Below are positions 1 to 7,388 of a DNA stretch of 20,019 bases, in pieces. The stretch comes from Campylobacterales bacterium (GTDB lineage: Bacteria; Campylobacterota; Campylobacteria; Campylobacterales; QNZT01). A model generated the notes under the pieces. The model saw only the letters and a program-made list of their open reading frames with translations, had not been told where the DNA came from and made no database searches. Position numbers and translations under genes: made by a program. Numbering within the stretch: position 1 is the first letter of the stretch; every line of letters starts with the position of its first letter. The DNA is taken from contig JALULO010000275.1 in assembly GCA_027056215.1 (NCBI GenBank), positions 1 to 20,019 on the forward strand, read 5' to 3'.

Positions 1-176
1 CACTTTATGCGTATGTCCAAAAGTTGCGTCTTGAAGAAGCGAATATGTTGTTAAAAGAAGAACAGTTAAGTATCGGTGAAATCGCCAAAAGGGTAGGGTA
101 TAAACACCAAGGACACTTTAGCAAACTCTTTTTTAAAACGTATGGTGTATATCCTAAAGAACTTGCAAAAAGATAA
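1..176 (+). CDS. AraC-family transcriptional regulator, C-terminal fragment (5' end outside window)
   Basis: Only the last 57 codons are present, in the frame starting at base 3 and ending at TAA 174-176. They read as the second half of an AraC/XylS DNA-binding domain: a helix LRLEEANMLL, then SIGEIAKRVGYKHQGHFSKLFFK, which is the second helix-turn-helix with the family's usual 'G-Y..-..-FS+-FK+..G..P' signature, ending in YGVYPKEL. The effector-binding part and target cannot be judged. It lies on the same strand as the cytochrome c peroxidase downstream, with about 110 bases and a separate promoter between them, so it could regulate that gene, but nothing in the sequence proves it. Confidence 0.88.
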   Translation, partial: LYAYVQKLRLEEANMLLKEEQLSIGEIAKRVGYKHQGHFSKLFFKTYGVYPKELAKR

Positions 177-206
177 TTCTTCTATTGCTAAAATAAAATC
201 CCTTTT

Positions 207-249
207 GTGATAAAAGTCACTTAAAAAACAATCCAAATAGTGCTACAAT
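207..249 (+). promoter_or_regulatory. FNR/CRP-type box and extended -10 in front of the peroxidase gene
   Basis: GTGATAAAAGTCAC at 207-220 is a 14-bp dyad (GTGA-N6-TCAC). Its core TGATAAAAGTCA matches the boxes at 4954 and 8711. An extended -10, TGCTACAAT, lies at 241-249 and predicts a start near 256, so the box is centred at about -42. This is the position expected for a class II activator of the FNR/CRP superfamily. The regulator itself is inferred. Confidence 0.6.
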
Positions 250-285
250 TTTACTAAGAGATTTTATGTATTAGAGGAGAAGGTT

Positions 286-1668
286 ATGAATGTTATCACA
301 AAAACTACTTTATTGACACTTGGGGCGATTTTGACATTTTATTCTATATTGTGGTTTTTGCCTGAAAAGGAGATCACTTATATGCCAGATGATACTTTAC
401 GAGCATATGCGCTCAGTCATGGGTTAGCTCCTGTTCCCAAGACATATCAGAAACTTTTAGAAGTTACAGACAATCCCAAAAACCCTCTCAGTCCTGCAAA
501 AATAGCACTTGGAAAGAAACTTTTCTTCGATCCTATCCTTTCTCGTGATATGTCAATCAGTTGTTTACAATGCCATCTATTAAACGAAGGTGGTGATGAC
601 AATCTACCAACCGCCATAGGTTTTCATGGACAAGCAAATCCAAAGCATCTAAACTCTCCGACAGTGCTTAACGCTGCCCTGGCAAAAGCACAGTTTTGGG
701 ATGGTCGTGCAAAAGATGTTGAAGAACAGGCAGCAGGTCCCATGCAAGCACCTTTTGAGATGAATATCACACCCAAACTTGCCCTACAACGTATACGAAA
801 GATACCAACGTATGTCGAGGAGTTTCAAAAAGTATTTGGTGAGGCAAATGGGAGTGTTACATTTAAAAATATCCAAAAAGCGATAGGTGCGTATGAGCGT
901 ACACTTTTAACCAGAGGCGCTTATGATAAGTTTTTGGAAGGGGATAACAGTGCTATAAGCCAGAGTGCCAAAAGAGGTATGAATCTTTTTATCCAAAAGG
1001 GATGTAAAGGATGTCATACTGGTATGTCTGTTGGTGGGCAGAGTATACAACATTTTCCACTCAGACGAGCGTTAAGTGATATCTTTAAAAATGATCCATT
1101 TCCTTTTCCAAATACGGGTGGATTTTTGGGTAAAGATTCTCAAAAACTCTTCCGTGTACCGATTTTAAGAAATATTACCAAAACTGCTCCCTATTTTCAC
1201 AATGGATCCGTTAAAGAGTTAAAAGAAGCCATACGGATCATGAGCAAGTATCAGATAGGAAAAGAGTTTACACCCAAACAAATCAAAGATGTAGAAGCAT
1301 TTTTGAAAACACTTGAAGGAGAGCCTGTACACTACCAAATCGACCTCTCCCCAAATGCCAATCTTGAAAAGATAAACCTTAAAGGCAGTGATCTTAGTCA
1401 TCATGATCTGCATAGTATCAATCTCAAAAATGCAAACCTCCAAAACTGTGACTTTTTTGGCACAAACCTAAGCGGTGCAAATCTCACCGGTGCAAAAGTT
1501 GATGGAGCAAACTTTACCTCCGCTGATCTTAGCTTTGCCAACCTAAGTTATGTTGATTTAAGTCACATCGATTTGATTGAAACCAAACTTGAAAGTGTAA
1601 ACCTCGAACATGCCATCTGGAGAGGTGGAAGAGTATGTCAAAAAGGATCGTTTGGAAAGTGTTTGTAA
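286..1668 (+). CDS. Di-haem cytochrome c peroxidase/MauG-family protein with C-terminal pentapeptide repeats
   Basis: 460 residues, preceded by a good AGGAG site. An N-terminal hydrophobic segment (about 7-25) should anchor or export it to the periplasm. Two c-type haem sites are visible: CLQCH at 93-97 and CKGCH at 240-244. Between and after them are family signatures: FWDGR (137-141), EEQAAGPMQAPFEM (146-159, containing the acidic residue of the peroxidase pocket), and FRVPILRN...APYFHNGS (289-308). Bacterial CCPs reduce hydrogen peroxide with electrons from small cytochromes or quinol. Residues about 352-445 are unusual: runs of A(N/D)LSX-type pentapeptides (for example GTNLSGANLTGAKVDGANF), predicting a right-handed quadrilateral beta-helix fused to the enzyme, followed by a tail with two cysteines (451, 459). 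The peroxidase call is firm; the role of the fused repeat is unknown. Confidence 0.93.
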   Translation: MNVITKTTLLTLGAILTFYSILWFLPEKEITYMPDDTLRAYALSHGLAPVPKTYQKLLEVTDNPKNPLSPAKIALGKKLFFDPILSRDMSISCLQCHLLNEGGDDNLPTAIGFHGQANPKHLNSPTVLNAALAKAQFWDGRAKDVEEQAAGPMQAPFEMNITPKLALQRIRKIPTYVEEFQKVFGEANGSVTFKNIQKAIGAYERTLLTRGAYDKFLEGDNSAISQSAKRGMNLFIQKGCKGCHTGMSVGGQSIQHFPLRRALSDIFKNDPFPFPNTGGFLGKDSQKLFRVPILRNITKTAPYFHNGSVKELKEAIRIMSKYQIGKEFTPKQIKDVEAFLKTLEGEPVHYQIDLSPNANLEKINLKGSDLSHHDLHSINLKNANLQNCDFFGTNLSGANLTGAKVDGANFTSADLSFANLSYVDLSHIDLIETKLESVNLEHAIWRGGRVCQKGSFGKCL

Positions 1669-1682
1669 AAAACAATAAAAGT

Positions 1683-1724
1683 ACCGGCACTCTTTAAAAG
1701 ATTACCAGCACTTTGAGCAGTGAA
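1683..1724 (+). repeat. Diverged 42-bp direct repeat, copy 1 (downstream of the fadL-type gene)
   Basis: This segment aligns without gaps to 3300-3341 at 32 of 42 positions. Half of the ten differences are C/T changes. It sits between the convergent 3' ends of the peroxidase and the outer-membrane channel gene. Its hairpin potential is weaker than that of the other copy. Confidence 0.5.
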
Positions 1725-1735
1725 GGGGCGAGATA

Positions 1736-3181
1736 TTAATAATATTTGATATTTAACCCTACTGTTACGCTAAGTTGATTGTGTTCAACAGAAGAGACAC
1801 TGCTAACTTTACCAAGGTTTTGTGCAACGGCTGATGGCATATTTTTCCCTCCTGCCATATTGGCAGTTTGTGCCTGTGCAAGTGCAGATGTGTCAAAATC
1901 TCTGTTTGCCACAGGTGAATAGACTACTGCAAAATCAAATGAAGTATGTTGACTGATACGTTTACCACCACCGAAAGTAAAATGATGTTCAGGAATAGCA
2001 GGGAATCCAGCAAGGTTAAAGTAGTTTAAGACAGCATTTTTATAATTTTTATAATTAAATCCATTTTGATCAAATGCCGGACCTGTTTTTAACTCTCTGA
2101 TAGGGCTTTTGGCATAGTTATATCCCATTCTCCATGTCCATTGCCAGCCTTTTTTCTCAAATCCAAGGGCAAATACATTTTGATTTTGCCAGCCAAAATC
2201 CTCATAGCCGTCAGCACTCCCCCATAAAATATATTTATAATCGAATAAAATCGTTTTATCTTTGGAGAGTTTATATGCCAGACCGACCCCAATTTCACCC
2301 GGTTGGGATAGTTTATCGCTAAAGCCTTGTAATCCAAATGCCTGTGTAGCATCTGTAAGTTGATGTTCGTATGTCATCTTGATGGGTGTTTTTATGACCA
2401 TACCAAGTGCTAGATGTTTCACATCGACTTTTTTAATCTCAAAATCCGGTACATCATACCCCACACCCAACTGCAACCCTATACCTAAATCTTCGGAGGA
2501 GCCTGTTCCGCTGCTGACATTATGCGAACCTCCTTTTCCGTCTGACTGATAGGCACCGCTGTTAAAAGACATAGAAAGTGCACCATATTGTAAAACAGGG
2601 ACAATACCAATACGTAATTTGTCATTGATCCTTTTTGCATACGGTATAGCAAATGACATGATTTGTAAACTGGTAGTCAGTTGATTGGTACCGTTTTTCG
2701 TTCCGATATATTCATTTTGCGGGGTAACAAGACTGGGTTTATGCCCAGCGAATGGATTGCCGTAAAAGGGTTGGTCTTTATGATAATCAACACCCATACC
2801 TGCAATACCGAACATACCGATACCCCAGGCTGTATTTTTATCCAGTTGGTAAGAGATGGCAACTTCCGGGATGAACGAATCGAGCTTGTCATTGTCTTCA
2901 TAGGATGGATTTGAATTTGCTCCACCTATTGCAGATGTATCAACACTGCTTTTAAACTTAACATTGGGCATGAAATAACTGCCGCCAAACATCACCCTTT
3001 TTCCTTCAATCAAAGAGGGATTGACCAATGCGGACTCTGCCCCCAAAGAGTAAGCAATACCAGCTCCACCTAAAGCCCTAGATTTTGGTCCAAGACCTAT
3101 AAGATAGTCTCCATTTGTTGCAAAAAGTGTCGAAGTATATAGTAAGATACTCATTGCTCCAATAGATTTAATATGTTTCAT
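1736..3181 (-). CDS. Outer-membrane transport protein, OmpP1/FadL/TodX family
   Basis: 481 residues with a signal peptide (about 1-21, ending TLFA) and an AAGGAG site before the ATG. The mature N-terminus contains the family hallmark: a GLGPKSRALGGAGIAY stretch (29-44) followed by ALVNPSLI (51-58), the NPA/NPS hatch motif of FadL channels. The rest is alternating aromatic/polar beta-strand sequence rich in G, Y, F and W, and the protein ends in a tyrosine as many beta-barrel proteins do. FadL-type channels carry long-chain fatty acids, alkanes or aromatic hydrocarbons across the outer membrane; the substrate cannot be told here. It stands alone on the minus strand and is bracketed by two copies of a short diverged repeat. 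It ends tail to tail with the peroxidase gene. Confidence 0.9.
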   Translation of the reverse strand: MKHIKSIGAMSILLYTSTLFATNGDYLIGLGPKSRALGGAGIAYSLGAESALVNPSLIEGKRVMFGGSYFMPNVKFKSSVDTSAIGGANSNPSYEDNDKLDSFIPEVAISYQLDKNTAWGIGMFGIAGMGVDYHKDQPFYGNPFAGHKPSLVTPQNEYIGTKNGTNQLTTSLQIMSFAIPYAKRINDKLRIGIVPVLQYGALSMSFNSGAYQSDGKGGSHNVSSGTGSSEDLGIGLQLGVGYDVPDFEIKKVDVKHLALGMVIKTPIKMTYEHQLTDATQAFGLQGFSDKLSQPGEIGVGLAYKLSKDKTILFDYKYILWGSADGYEDFGWQNQNVFALGFEKKGWQWTWRMGYNYAKSPIRELKTGPAFDQNGFNYKNYKNAVLNYFNLAGFPAIPEHHFTFGGGKRISQHTSFDFAVVYSPVANRDFDTSALAQAQTANMAGGKNMPSAVAQNLGKVSSVSSVEHNQLSVTVGLNIKYY

Positions 3182-3299
3182 AAATTAAAACTCCTTAAAA
3201 AAATTTCGATAAATATTATAATAATAGTTATAATTTAAAACTATAAATTTAAAAGTAATTTATTTTGTTAAAGCTATGTTCTTAGGTGTGGTGCTATTG

Positions 3300-3341
3300 A
3301 CTGGTACTCTTTGTAAGACTACCAGTAATTTGAAAAGTAAA
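3300..3341 (+). repeat. Diverged 42-bp direct repeat, copy 2, containing a near-perfect hairpin
   Basis: Second copy of the repeat at 1683-1724, in the same orientation and upstream of the channel gene. Bases 3300-3326 form ACTGGTA / TACCAGT arms (7 bp), a single C:C mismatch, and an inner TCTT / AAGA stem closed by a TGT loop. No T-run follows on either strand, so it is not a typical intrinsic terminator. The surrounding 228-bp gap (3182-3409) is very AT-rich and otherwise holds only the channel gene's promoter region. Confidence 0.5.
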
Positions 3342-3409
3342 TTTATTGCAGCATAGAGGGATTAAAGAATTTTAATTTTTTATGTTAAATGACTTGGACT
3401 AAACCATTT

Positions 3410-4387
3410 CTAAAAAGGTAAAATATTACAATAGTTAATATCGCTACGTATCAGTGAGGTGAAGAGTTCAGTTCCTGCCTCAGGCATACATGGAAAATTT
3501 TGGTAACTGTCTTTGGAGTGAATGTAGCGTTTATAGTATTCCCATGGTGTATCACTTCCATTTTCTAGAGCATTGGGATAGGCTGTCTGATTCTTGAAAA
3601 AAGTTAGCGATATCATACTTTCAAGTGGCTTTAAAACACCTTCTTTTGCTGTGCTACTGCCATTGCCTGAGGGGTAGCTATGGTATGCATCCGGAGCGTC
3701 GTAAATAAAAAAGTCTTTATGCTTTTTATCGATATTTGTAAGCATACTGAAAATGGTAAATGGTACACGTAAATCTGTTCCACTGTCATGCGAAAAAAGT
3801 TCTATAGCGATATTTGTATCTTTTGGAAATGTATCAAAGTCATGTTTTCGCATGTCAAAAGCGTACCAAGGTGCCATTGCAAAGATGAATTTACCATTTT
3901 TCCCCCATCCTTTGTCTGCAAAGTATTTTAGCACATAAAATGCTTTACCTCCTCCTGATGAGTGTCCGACAACACCGAGTCTGCTTGTATCGAAAAATGC
4001 CTTTTTCGTACAATCCTGATACATATCTTCAAAAATTTTTATGATATTTGTACAGCCGTATTCTTCAAACTCAGGTGCAAACAATACAATATTTTTCTTT
4101 AGTACAAGAGCATCGATAAGGGTTTTGTAATTATTTGGATTGATAGAACTCCAGCCAGGTATAAAAAGTATGACGGGGAGTTTCTGTGCAATATTTTCGG
4201 GATAAAATATAGTTGCTTCTTCTACTTTTTCACTGGTAATTTTTATTTTCGGAGTATTATCTTTTAATGCAGAAAGGGAATTTGACAAATTTGTGTTTGT
4301 CGCATTTTGTGTTTCAGAGGACTTTCCCCCACCTCCACATCCGATCAATAATAGCATCATAAGTATAGATAAAACTTTGGCAAACAT
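3410..4387 (-). CDS. Lipoprotein alpha/beta-hydrolase (esterase/dienelactone-hydrolase-like)
   Basis: 325 residues from the ATG at 4385-4387, chosen because AAAGGAGG sits 4 bases upstream and the protein then begins with a clean lipoprotein signal peptide (LLLIGC, lipidated Cys17) followed by a Gly/Ser linker. The frame is open 23 codons further upstream, but that start would bury the signal peptide. The fold is recognisable: PVILFIPGWSSINPNNY (71-87) is the oxyanion-hole strand, LGVVGHSSGGG (137-147) is the nucleophile elbow with Ser143, and AYHSYPS (234-240) supplies the likely catalytic His236. The acid is probably Asp202 or Asp205 in the DSGTD stretch. Four or more cysteines in the mature chain could form disulphides. 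It probably hydrolyses esters at the cell envelope; the substrate is unknown. No operon partner is evident. Confidence 0.82.
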   Translation of the reverse strand: MFAKVLSILMMLLLIGCGGGGKSSETQNATNTNLSNSLSALKDNTPKIKITSEKVEEATIFYPENIAQKLPVILFIPGWSSINPNNYKTLIDALVLKKNIVLFAPEFEEYGCTNIIKIFEDMYQDCTKKAFFDTSRLGVVGHSSGGGKAFYVLKYFADKGWGKNGKFIFAMAPWYAFDMRKHDFDTFPKDTNIAIELFSHDSGTDLRVPFTIFSMLTNIDKKHKDFFIYDAPDAYHSYPSGNGSSTAKEGVLKPLESMISLTFFKNQTAYPNALENGSDTPWEYYKRYIHSKDSYQNFPCMPEAGTELFTSLIRSDINYCNILPF

Positions 4388-4524
4388 TGTACCTCCTTTT
4401 GTAAAGAAAATCCTGTAAAATATTATCACAGAAGCAATAAGTAAAAGGTTAAACAATCCAATTTTAGAAGTACAGATATAAAGGTTACATCTCTATTGAA
4501 AAAAAAGCTGATCTAAATAATTAC

Positions 4525-4905
4525 CTACAATCCAAAAAAGTTATGCACATATTTTTGTGACGAAGCGGTGTTCAATGGTATTTTTTTAAGTGTTTTGTTT
4601 TGGTCGTTTATAACGATAAGGATGTTTCCATCACGTCTGAGGTGTTTTTCGCCCCAATCTTTTTCAAGGTTATCTAAGACATTGTAAACTTCCATATTTG
4701 ACGGTTCTATCTTTTCATCTGTTTTGGTGTTTCGGATACGAAGACCGCCTATTTTCTTTTCTATTTTGTAAGGTATATAGGGTTTTAATTGCGTATAGAC
4801 TTGTTTATCACGGCTTTGTGGTTGTCCTTTGATCATCGCAACAAGCCCCAAAAATAAAAATCCTAGTCCCAAAGCAATACCTAGATATTTACTATACTTT
4901 TTCAT
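4525..4905 (-). CDS. Small single-pass membrane protein of unknown function
   Basis: 126 residues, with an AAGGA site before the ATG. A basic start (MKKYSKY) is followed by one hydrophobic helix (about 8-26, GIALGLGFLFLGLVAMI). A charged soluble part of about 95 residues follows, probably periplasmic, with predicted beta segments (GGLRIRNTKTDEKI; GNILIVINDQNKTLKKI). I do not recognise the family. It is transcribed divergently from the siroheme decarboxylase. The FNR/CRP-type box at 4954-4967 lies between them, and a fair -10 (TAAAGT, complement of 4926-4931) stands at the mirror-image distance from it, so co-regulation is possible. Confidence 0.75.
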   Translation of the reverse strand: MKKYSKYLGIALGLGFLFLGLVAMIKGQPQSRDKQVYTQLKPYIPYKIEKKIGGLRIRNTKTDEKIEPSNMEVYNVLDNLEKDWGEKHLRRDGNILIVINDQNKTLKKIPLNTASSQKYVHNFFGL

Positions 4906-4953
4906 AATATTCCTTTATTTATGATACTTTATCAGATTTAGGGTAAAATTGGA

Positions 4954-4995
4954 TTGATACAAGTCAAAAAATTTATAAATGTTCTTGTGTATAAT
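4954..4995 (+). promoter_or_regulatory. FNR/CRP-type box plus TATAAT -10 for the nirDL-type operon
   Basis: TTGATACAAGTCAA (4954-4967) differs from the FNR consensus TTGAT-N4-ATCAA at one base. A perfect TATAAT lies at 4990-4995, placing the start near 5002 and the box centre at -41.5. The leader is then about 17 bases before the ATG at 5019. The same core and spacing occur at 8711 and, within one base, at 207. Confidence 0.72.
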
Positions 4996-5018
4996 GATAA
5001 AAAAAGGTATATATAATT

Positions 5019-6038
5019 ATGTCAGAAGCATTAACAGCAGAATTACTCTCTATCATACAGAAAAACTTCCCCCTTACGAGGTATCCTTATGCCAAGATCG
5101 CACAAACCTTGGGAGTAAGTGAAGAGGAGGTTTTAGAGACATTGAGGGTACAAAAAGAAGCTTCTGTGATTCGTCAGATTTCCCCTATCTTTGATACAAA
5201 GAGATTGGGATACAGTTCATCACTAATCGCTTTTATAGTAGATGAAGATAAAATCGATAAAGCCGTAGAGATTATCAATGCCCATCCGGGAATCTCACAT
5301 AACTATGAAAGAGATCATGATTTTAATATCTGGTTTACCCTTGCCGTTGCGCCAGACTCTAAACTTGGACTTGAAAAAACCGTGGAACTTTTAGCCCAAA
5401 AAACAGGTGCAAAAGATGCAATTATATTGCCAACTTTAAAGATGTTTAAAATCGCAGTGAAGTTAAATACAACCGGAAAAGATGCCAAAAAAGAAAAAGT
5501 GGCAAAGAAAAAATTTAAAGCTATACAACTCACACCTTTTCATCATGAAGTGATACGTCTTGCCCAGCATGATTTACCTATCAAAAGTGATCCATTTGCT
5601 GATGTTGTGGCAACTTTGGATACTGAGTACGATACACTTTTTGATACCTTAAAAGAGTTTCAAGAAGCTGGCGTGATGCGTCGATTTGCAGCTATACTGA
5701 ACCACAAAAAAGCAGGATTCAATGCAAATGCTATGGTGGTGTGGGATGTAGATGCAAACAGAGGTGAAGAGATTGGTAAAAAAGCAGCAGAGTTTTCAGC
5801 CGTAAGTCACTGTTATCTCAGACCAAAGTATGAAAACTGGCCTTATAACCTTTTTACGATGGTGCATGGAAAAACAACACAAGAGACAAATGCCATCATC
5901 GAGTCTATCGCATCTGAGATCGACCATAAAACCAAACGACCGCTTTATTCCACTAGAGAGTTTAAAAAAGTACGAATCAAATACTATACACCAGAGTTTA
6001 AAGCCTGGGAAGATCAGATAACAGGAGATATATCATGA
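5019..6038 (+). CDS. nirDL: Fused two-domain siroheme decarboxylase (NirD-NirL / AhbA-AhbB-like, AsnC/Lrp-type folds)
   Basis: 339 residues formed by two tandem Lrp/AsnC-like units. Unit 1 has a winged helix (about 1-56) and an effector-like domain (about 60-148) with GISHNYERDHDFNIWFTL (91-108). A lysine-rich linker (about 150-168) follows. Unit 2 has a helix-turn-helix (about 172-222) and a domain with the siroheme-decarboxylase signature SHCYLRPKYENWPYNLFTMVHG (263-284). These proteins are not true regulators: they remove two acetate carboxyls from siroheme to give 12,18-didecarboxysiroheme, the branch point to haem d1 (cytochrome cd1 nitrite reductase) or to haem b by the alternative pathway. 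No other nir or ahb gene lies in this window. The 3' end overlaps the next gene by ATGA, and an FNR/CRP-type promoter drives the pair. Confidence 0.88.
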   Translation: MSEALTAELLSIIQKNFPLTRYPYAKIAQTLGVSEEEVLETLRVQKEASVIRQISPIFDTKRLGYSSSLIAFIVDEDKIDKAVEIINAHPGISHNYERDHDFNIWFTLAVAPDSKLGLEKTVELLAQKTGAKDAIILPTLKMFKIAVKLNTTGKDAKKEKVAKKKFKAIQLTPFHHEVIRLAQHDLPIKSDPFADVVATLDTEYDTLFDTLKEFQEAGVMRRFAAILNHKKAGFNANAMVVWDVDANRGEEIGKKAAEFSAVSHCYLRPKYENWPYNLFTMVHGKTTQETNAIIESIASEIDHKTKRPLYSTREFKKVRIKYYTPEFKAWEDQITGDIS

Positions 6039-6424
6039 GTGAGTTTTTAGAACTTGAGGCAGGAAATCTTACGATTGCACTTTTCTTTTTACTTATAGCA
6101 ACTATCGTAGCGACACGTCCTTTTGTACGTTCACAGGTAAAAAAGTTTATCTTTTTTACAGTGATAGTTGTTTTTTCCATTTTGATTACGGGGCATTATG
6201 TAATCACAACAAATAGAATGTCAGATGTGAAAAAGGCATTTTCTGAGGGTAAAGCGATTGAGTGTGAAAGCAGACTCAATCGTAAAGCTGCACAATCAGT
6301 TGTCGTAAGAAAAAACCTTGGTTGGATTTTGAAAGGTGATGAATTTTCAAATCCAAACTATGAGAGAGTGTTTCATACAGCCAGATGTATTGTAAAAGTC
6401 AAACCAAAATTGAAGCTAAAATAA
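6035..6424 (+). CDS. Two-TM membrane protein coupled to the siroheme decarboxylase
   Basis: 129 residues. Its start codon overlaps the stop of the preceding gene (ATGA), so the two are translationally coupled and share one transcript. Two hydrophobic helices (about 13-27 and 38-54) are followed by a soluble, basic C-terminal part of about 70 residues with two cysteines (77 and 118) and a lysine-rich end. By the positive-inside rule the short Arg/Lys loop between the helices would be cytoplasmic. I recognise no family. Tight coupling to a haem-precursor enzyme suggests a role in tetrapyrrole or nitrite metabolism, but this is inference. A strong intrinsic terminator follows immediately. Confidence 0.8.
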   Translation: MSEFLELEAGNLTIALFFLLIATIVATRPFVRSQVKKFIFFTVIVVFSILITGHYVITTNRMSDVKKAFSEGKAIECESRLNRKAAQSVVVRKNLGWILKGDEFSNPNYERVFHTARCIVKVKPKLKLK

Positions 6425-6453
6425 AAAAGCTCTACCAAAAAGGTAGAGCTTTT
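6425..6453. terminator. Bidirectional intrinsic terminator
   Basis: AAAAGCTCTACC (6425-6436) pairs perfectly with GGTAGAGCTTTT (6442-6453) around an AAAAA loop. The flanking A and T runs give a U-tract in both directions. It ends the nirDL-type operon and, read from the other strand, overlaps the stop codon of the globin-sensor gene. Confidence 0.9.
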
Positions 6454-7360
6454 AATCAATCGTTGTTCTTTTTTTTGCGCCTACAAGCCAGTATGCTATA
6501 GCTAATCCTACTATTACAGCAGCGATTGTTAGAAGTTCTTCTCCTTTTTCAGCAGAGAGAGAATATATCAGTATCTTTCGTATCAGAGCTGCCATCGCTA
6601 ACATGATAAAAGCTCCTATTGCAAAACCTCTACCTTGTAAATGATTAATCTCTTCATGAATTAGTTCTATAGCTGCCCAGAGAACCAGTAAACTACCTAG
6701 AACTGTGAGAATACCTTTTTCTATACCTATGTTTGAAAAAAATAGAAGATAACTATCATATCCAAATAGTCCAATAGCAAAAAAAGCAACAAGTGCTAAT
6801 GCCCCCGCCAAAAAGTAGTTTATATACGAATTGAATTTTTTTAAACTCGTTAAAATATTCTTCTCAATTTTTGATAAAGATAGAAATTTGCTTAATTCTT
6901 CTTCCCGATATGAACTTGTGAGTACATCAAGATTCATGTCTACAATCTTTTCAACAGCTCTTATTTCTTGTATATGATTTTCTTTATTTTTAAAATTTTC
7001 TTCTATACTCGTAAGTATAAATGTTCTTACAAAAGTAAACGCTGAATTTACATAGTGTGTAGGCAATCCAATCTTTACATGTATTTCACCGATTTTATAT
7101 AGATACATAAAATAGGGTAAATCATATTCTCCACAAAAAATATTAATGAACCATTCTTTGATCTTTGTTCGGTGGTATGCAATAATTTCTTTATTTTTCA
7201 GAAATTTGGCAGTTTTCCCAAATCCCCATATATAATCATAAAATCCATCTATGAAATCGTCAGCTAATTTTTCCATACGAGGTTGAAGATCTTTTAGGAT
7301 TTGCGCTTCTTTGTCAGTAAATTTATAGTGTTCTTTTAAACTTCGATAGTGCTGCATCAT
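6452..7360 (-). CDS. Globin-coupled sensor: protoglobin-type haem domain fused to a PsiE-like four-helix membrane domain
   Basis: 302 residues. GAGG lies 2 bases before the first ATG and 5 before the second, so translation may start at Met2 (7357). Residues about 5-160 form a globin-coupled-sensor domain: KIGEIHVKIGLPTHYV (89-104) is the typical F-helix segment with proximal haem ligand His94, and FIDGFYDYIW (36-45) is the B-helix region. The C-terminal part (about 175-296) has four hydrophobic helices, with ELIHEEINHLQGRGFAIG and AALIRKILIY between and in them. That pattern resembles the phosphate-starvation-inducible PsiE family. It should sense O2, NO or CO and act in the inner membrane; the output is unknown. 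It follows an NDH-2 gene by 28 bases, so the two are probably co-transcribed and the sensor may tune respiration. Confidence 0.82.
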   Translation of the reverse strand: MMQHYRSLKEHYKFTDKEAQILKDLQPRMEKLADDFIDGFYDYIWGFGKTAKFLKNKEIIAYHRTKIKEWFINIFCGEYDLPYFMYLYKIGEIHVKIGLPTHYVNSAFTFVRTFILTSIEENFKNKENHIQEIRAVEKIVDMNLDVLTSSYREEELSKFLSLSKIEKNILTSLKKFNSYINYFLAGALALVAFFAIGLFGYDSYLLFFSNIGIEKGILTVLGSLLVLWAAIELIHEEINHLQGRGFAIGAFIMLAMAALIRKILIYSLSAEKGEELLTIAAVIVGLAIAYWLVGAKKRTTID

Positions 7361-7388
7361 ATCCTCTGTATAGTTAAGATAAAGTCAT

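Noticed and set aside
3300..3326. Hairpin as an intrinsic terminator of the hydrolase gene
   Set aside because: No T-run follows the stem on either strand; it is better explained as part of the 42-bp repeat.
1683..3341. Integron cassette around the FadL-type gene
   Set aside because: The repeats lack the RYYYAAC/GTTRRRY core sites of attC, and no integrase is present.
4388..4456. Longer start for the lipoprotein hydrolase
   Set aside because: It would place 23 residues before a canonical lipoprotein signal peptide; the AAAGGAGG site fits only the ATG at 4387.
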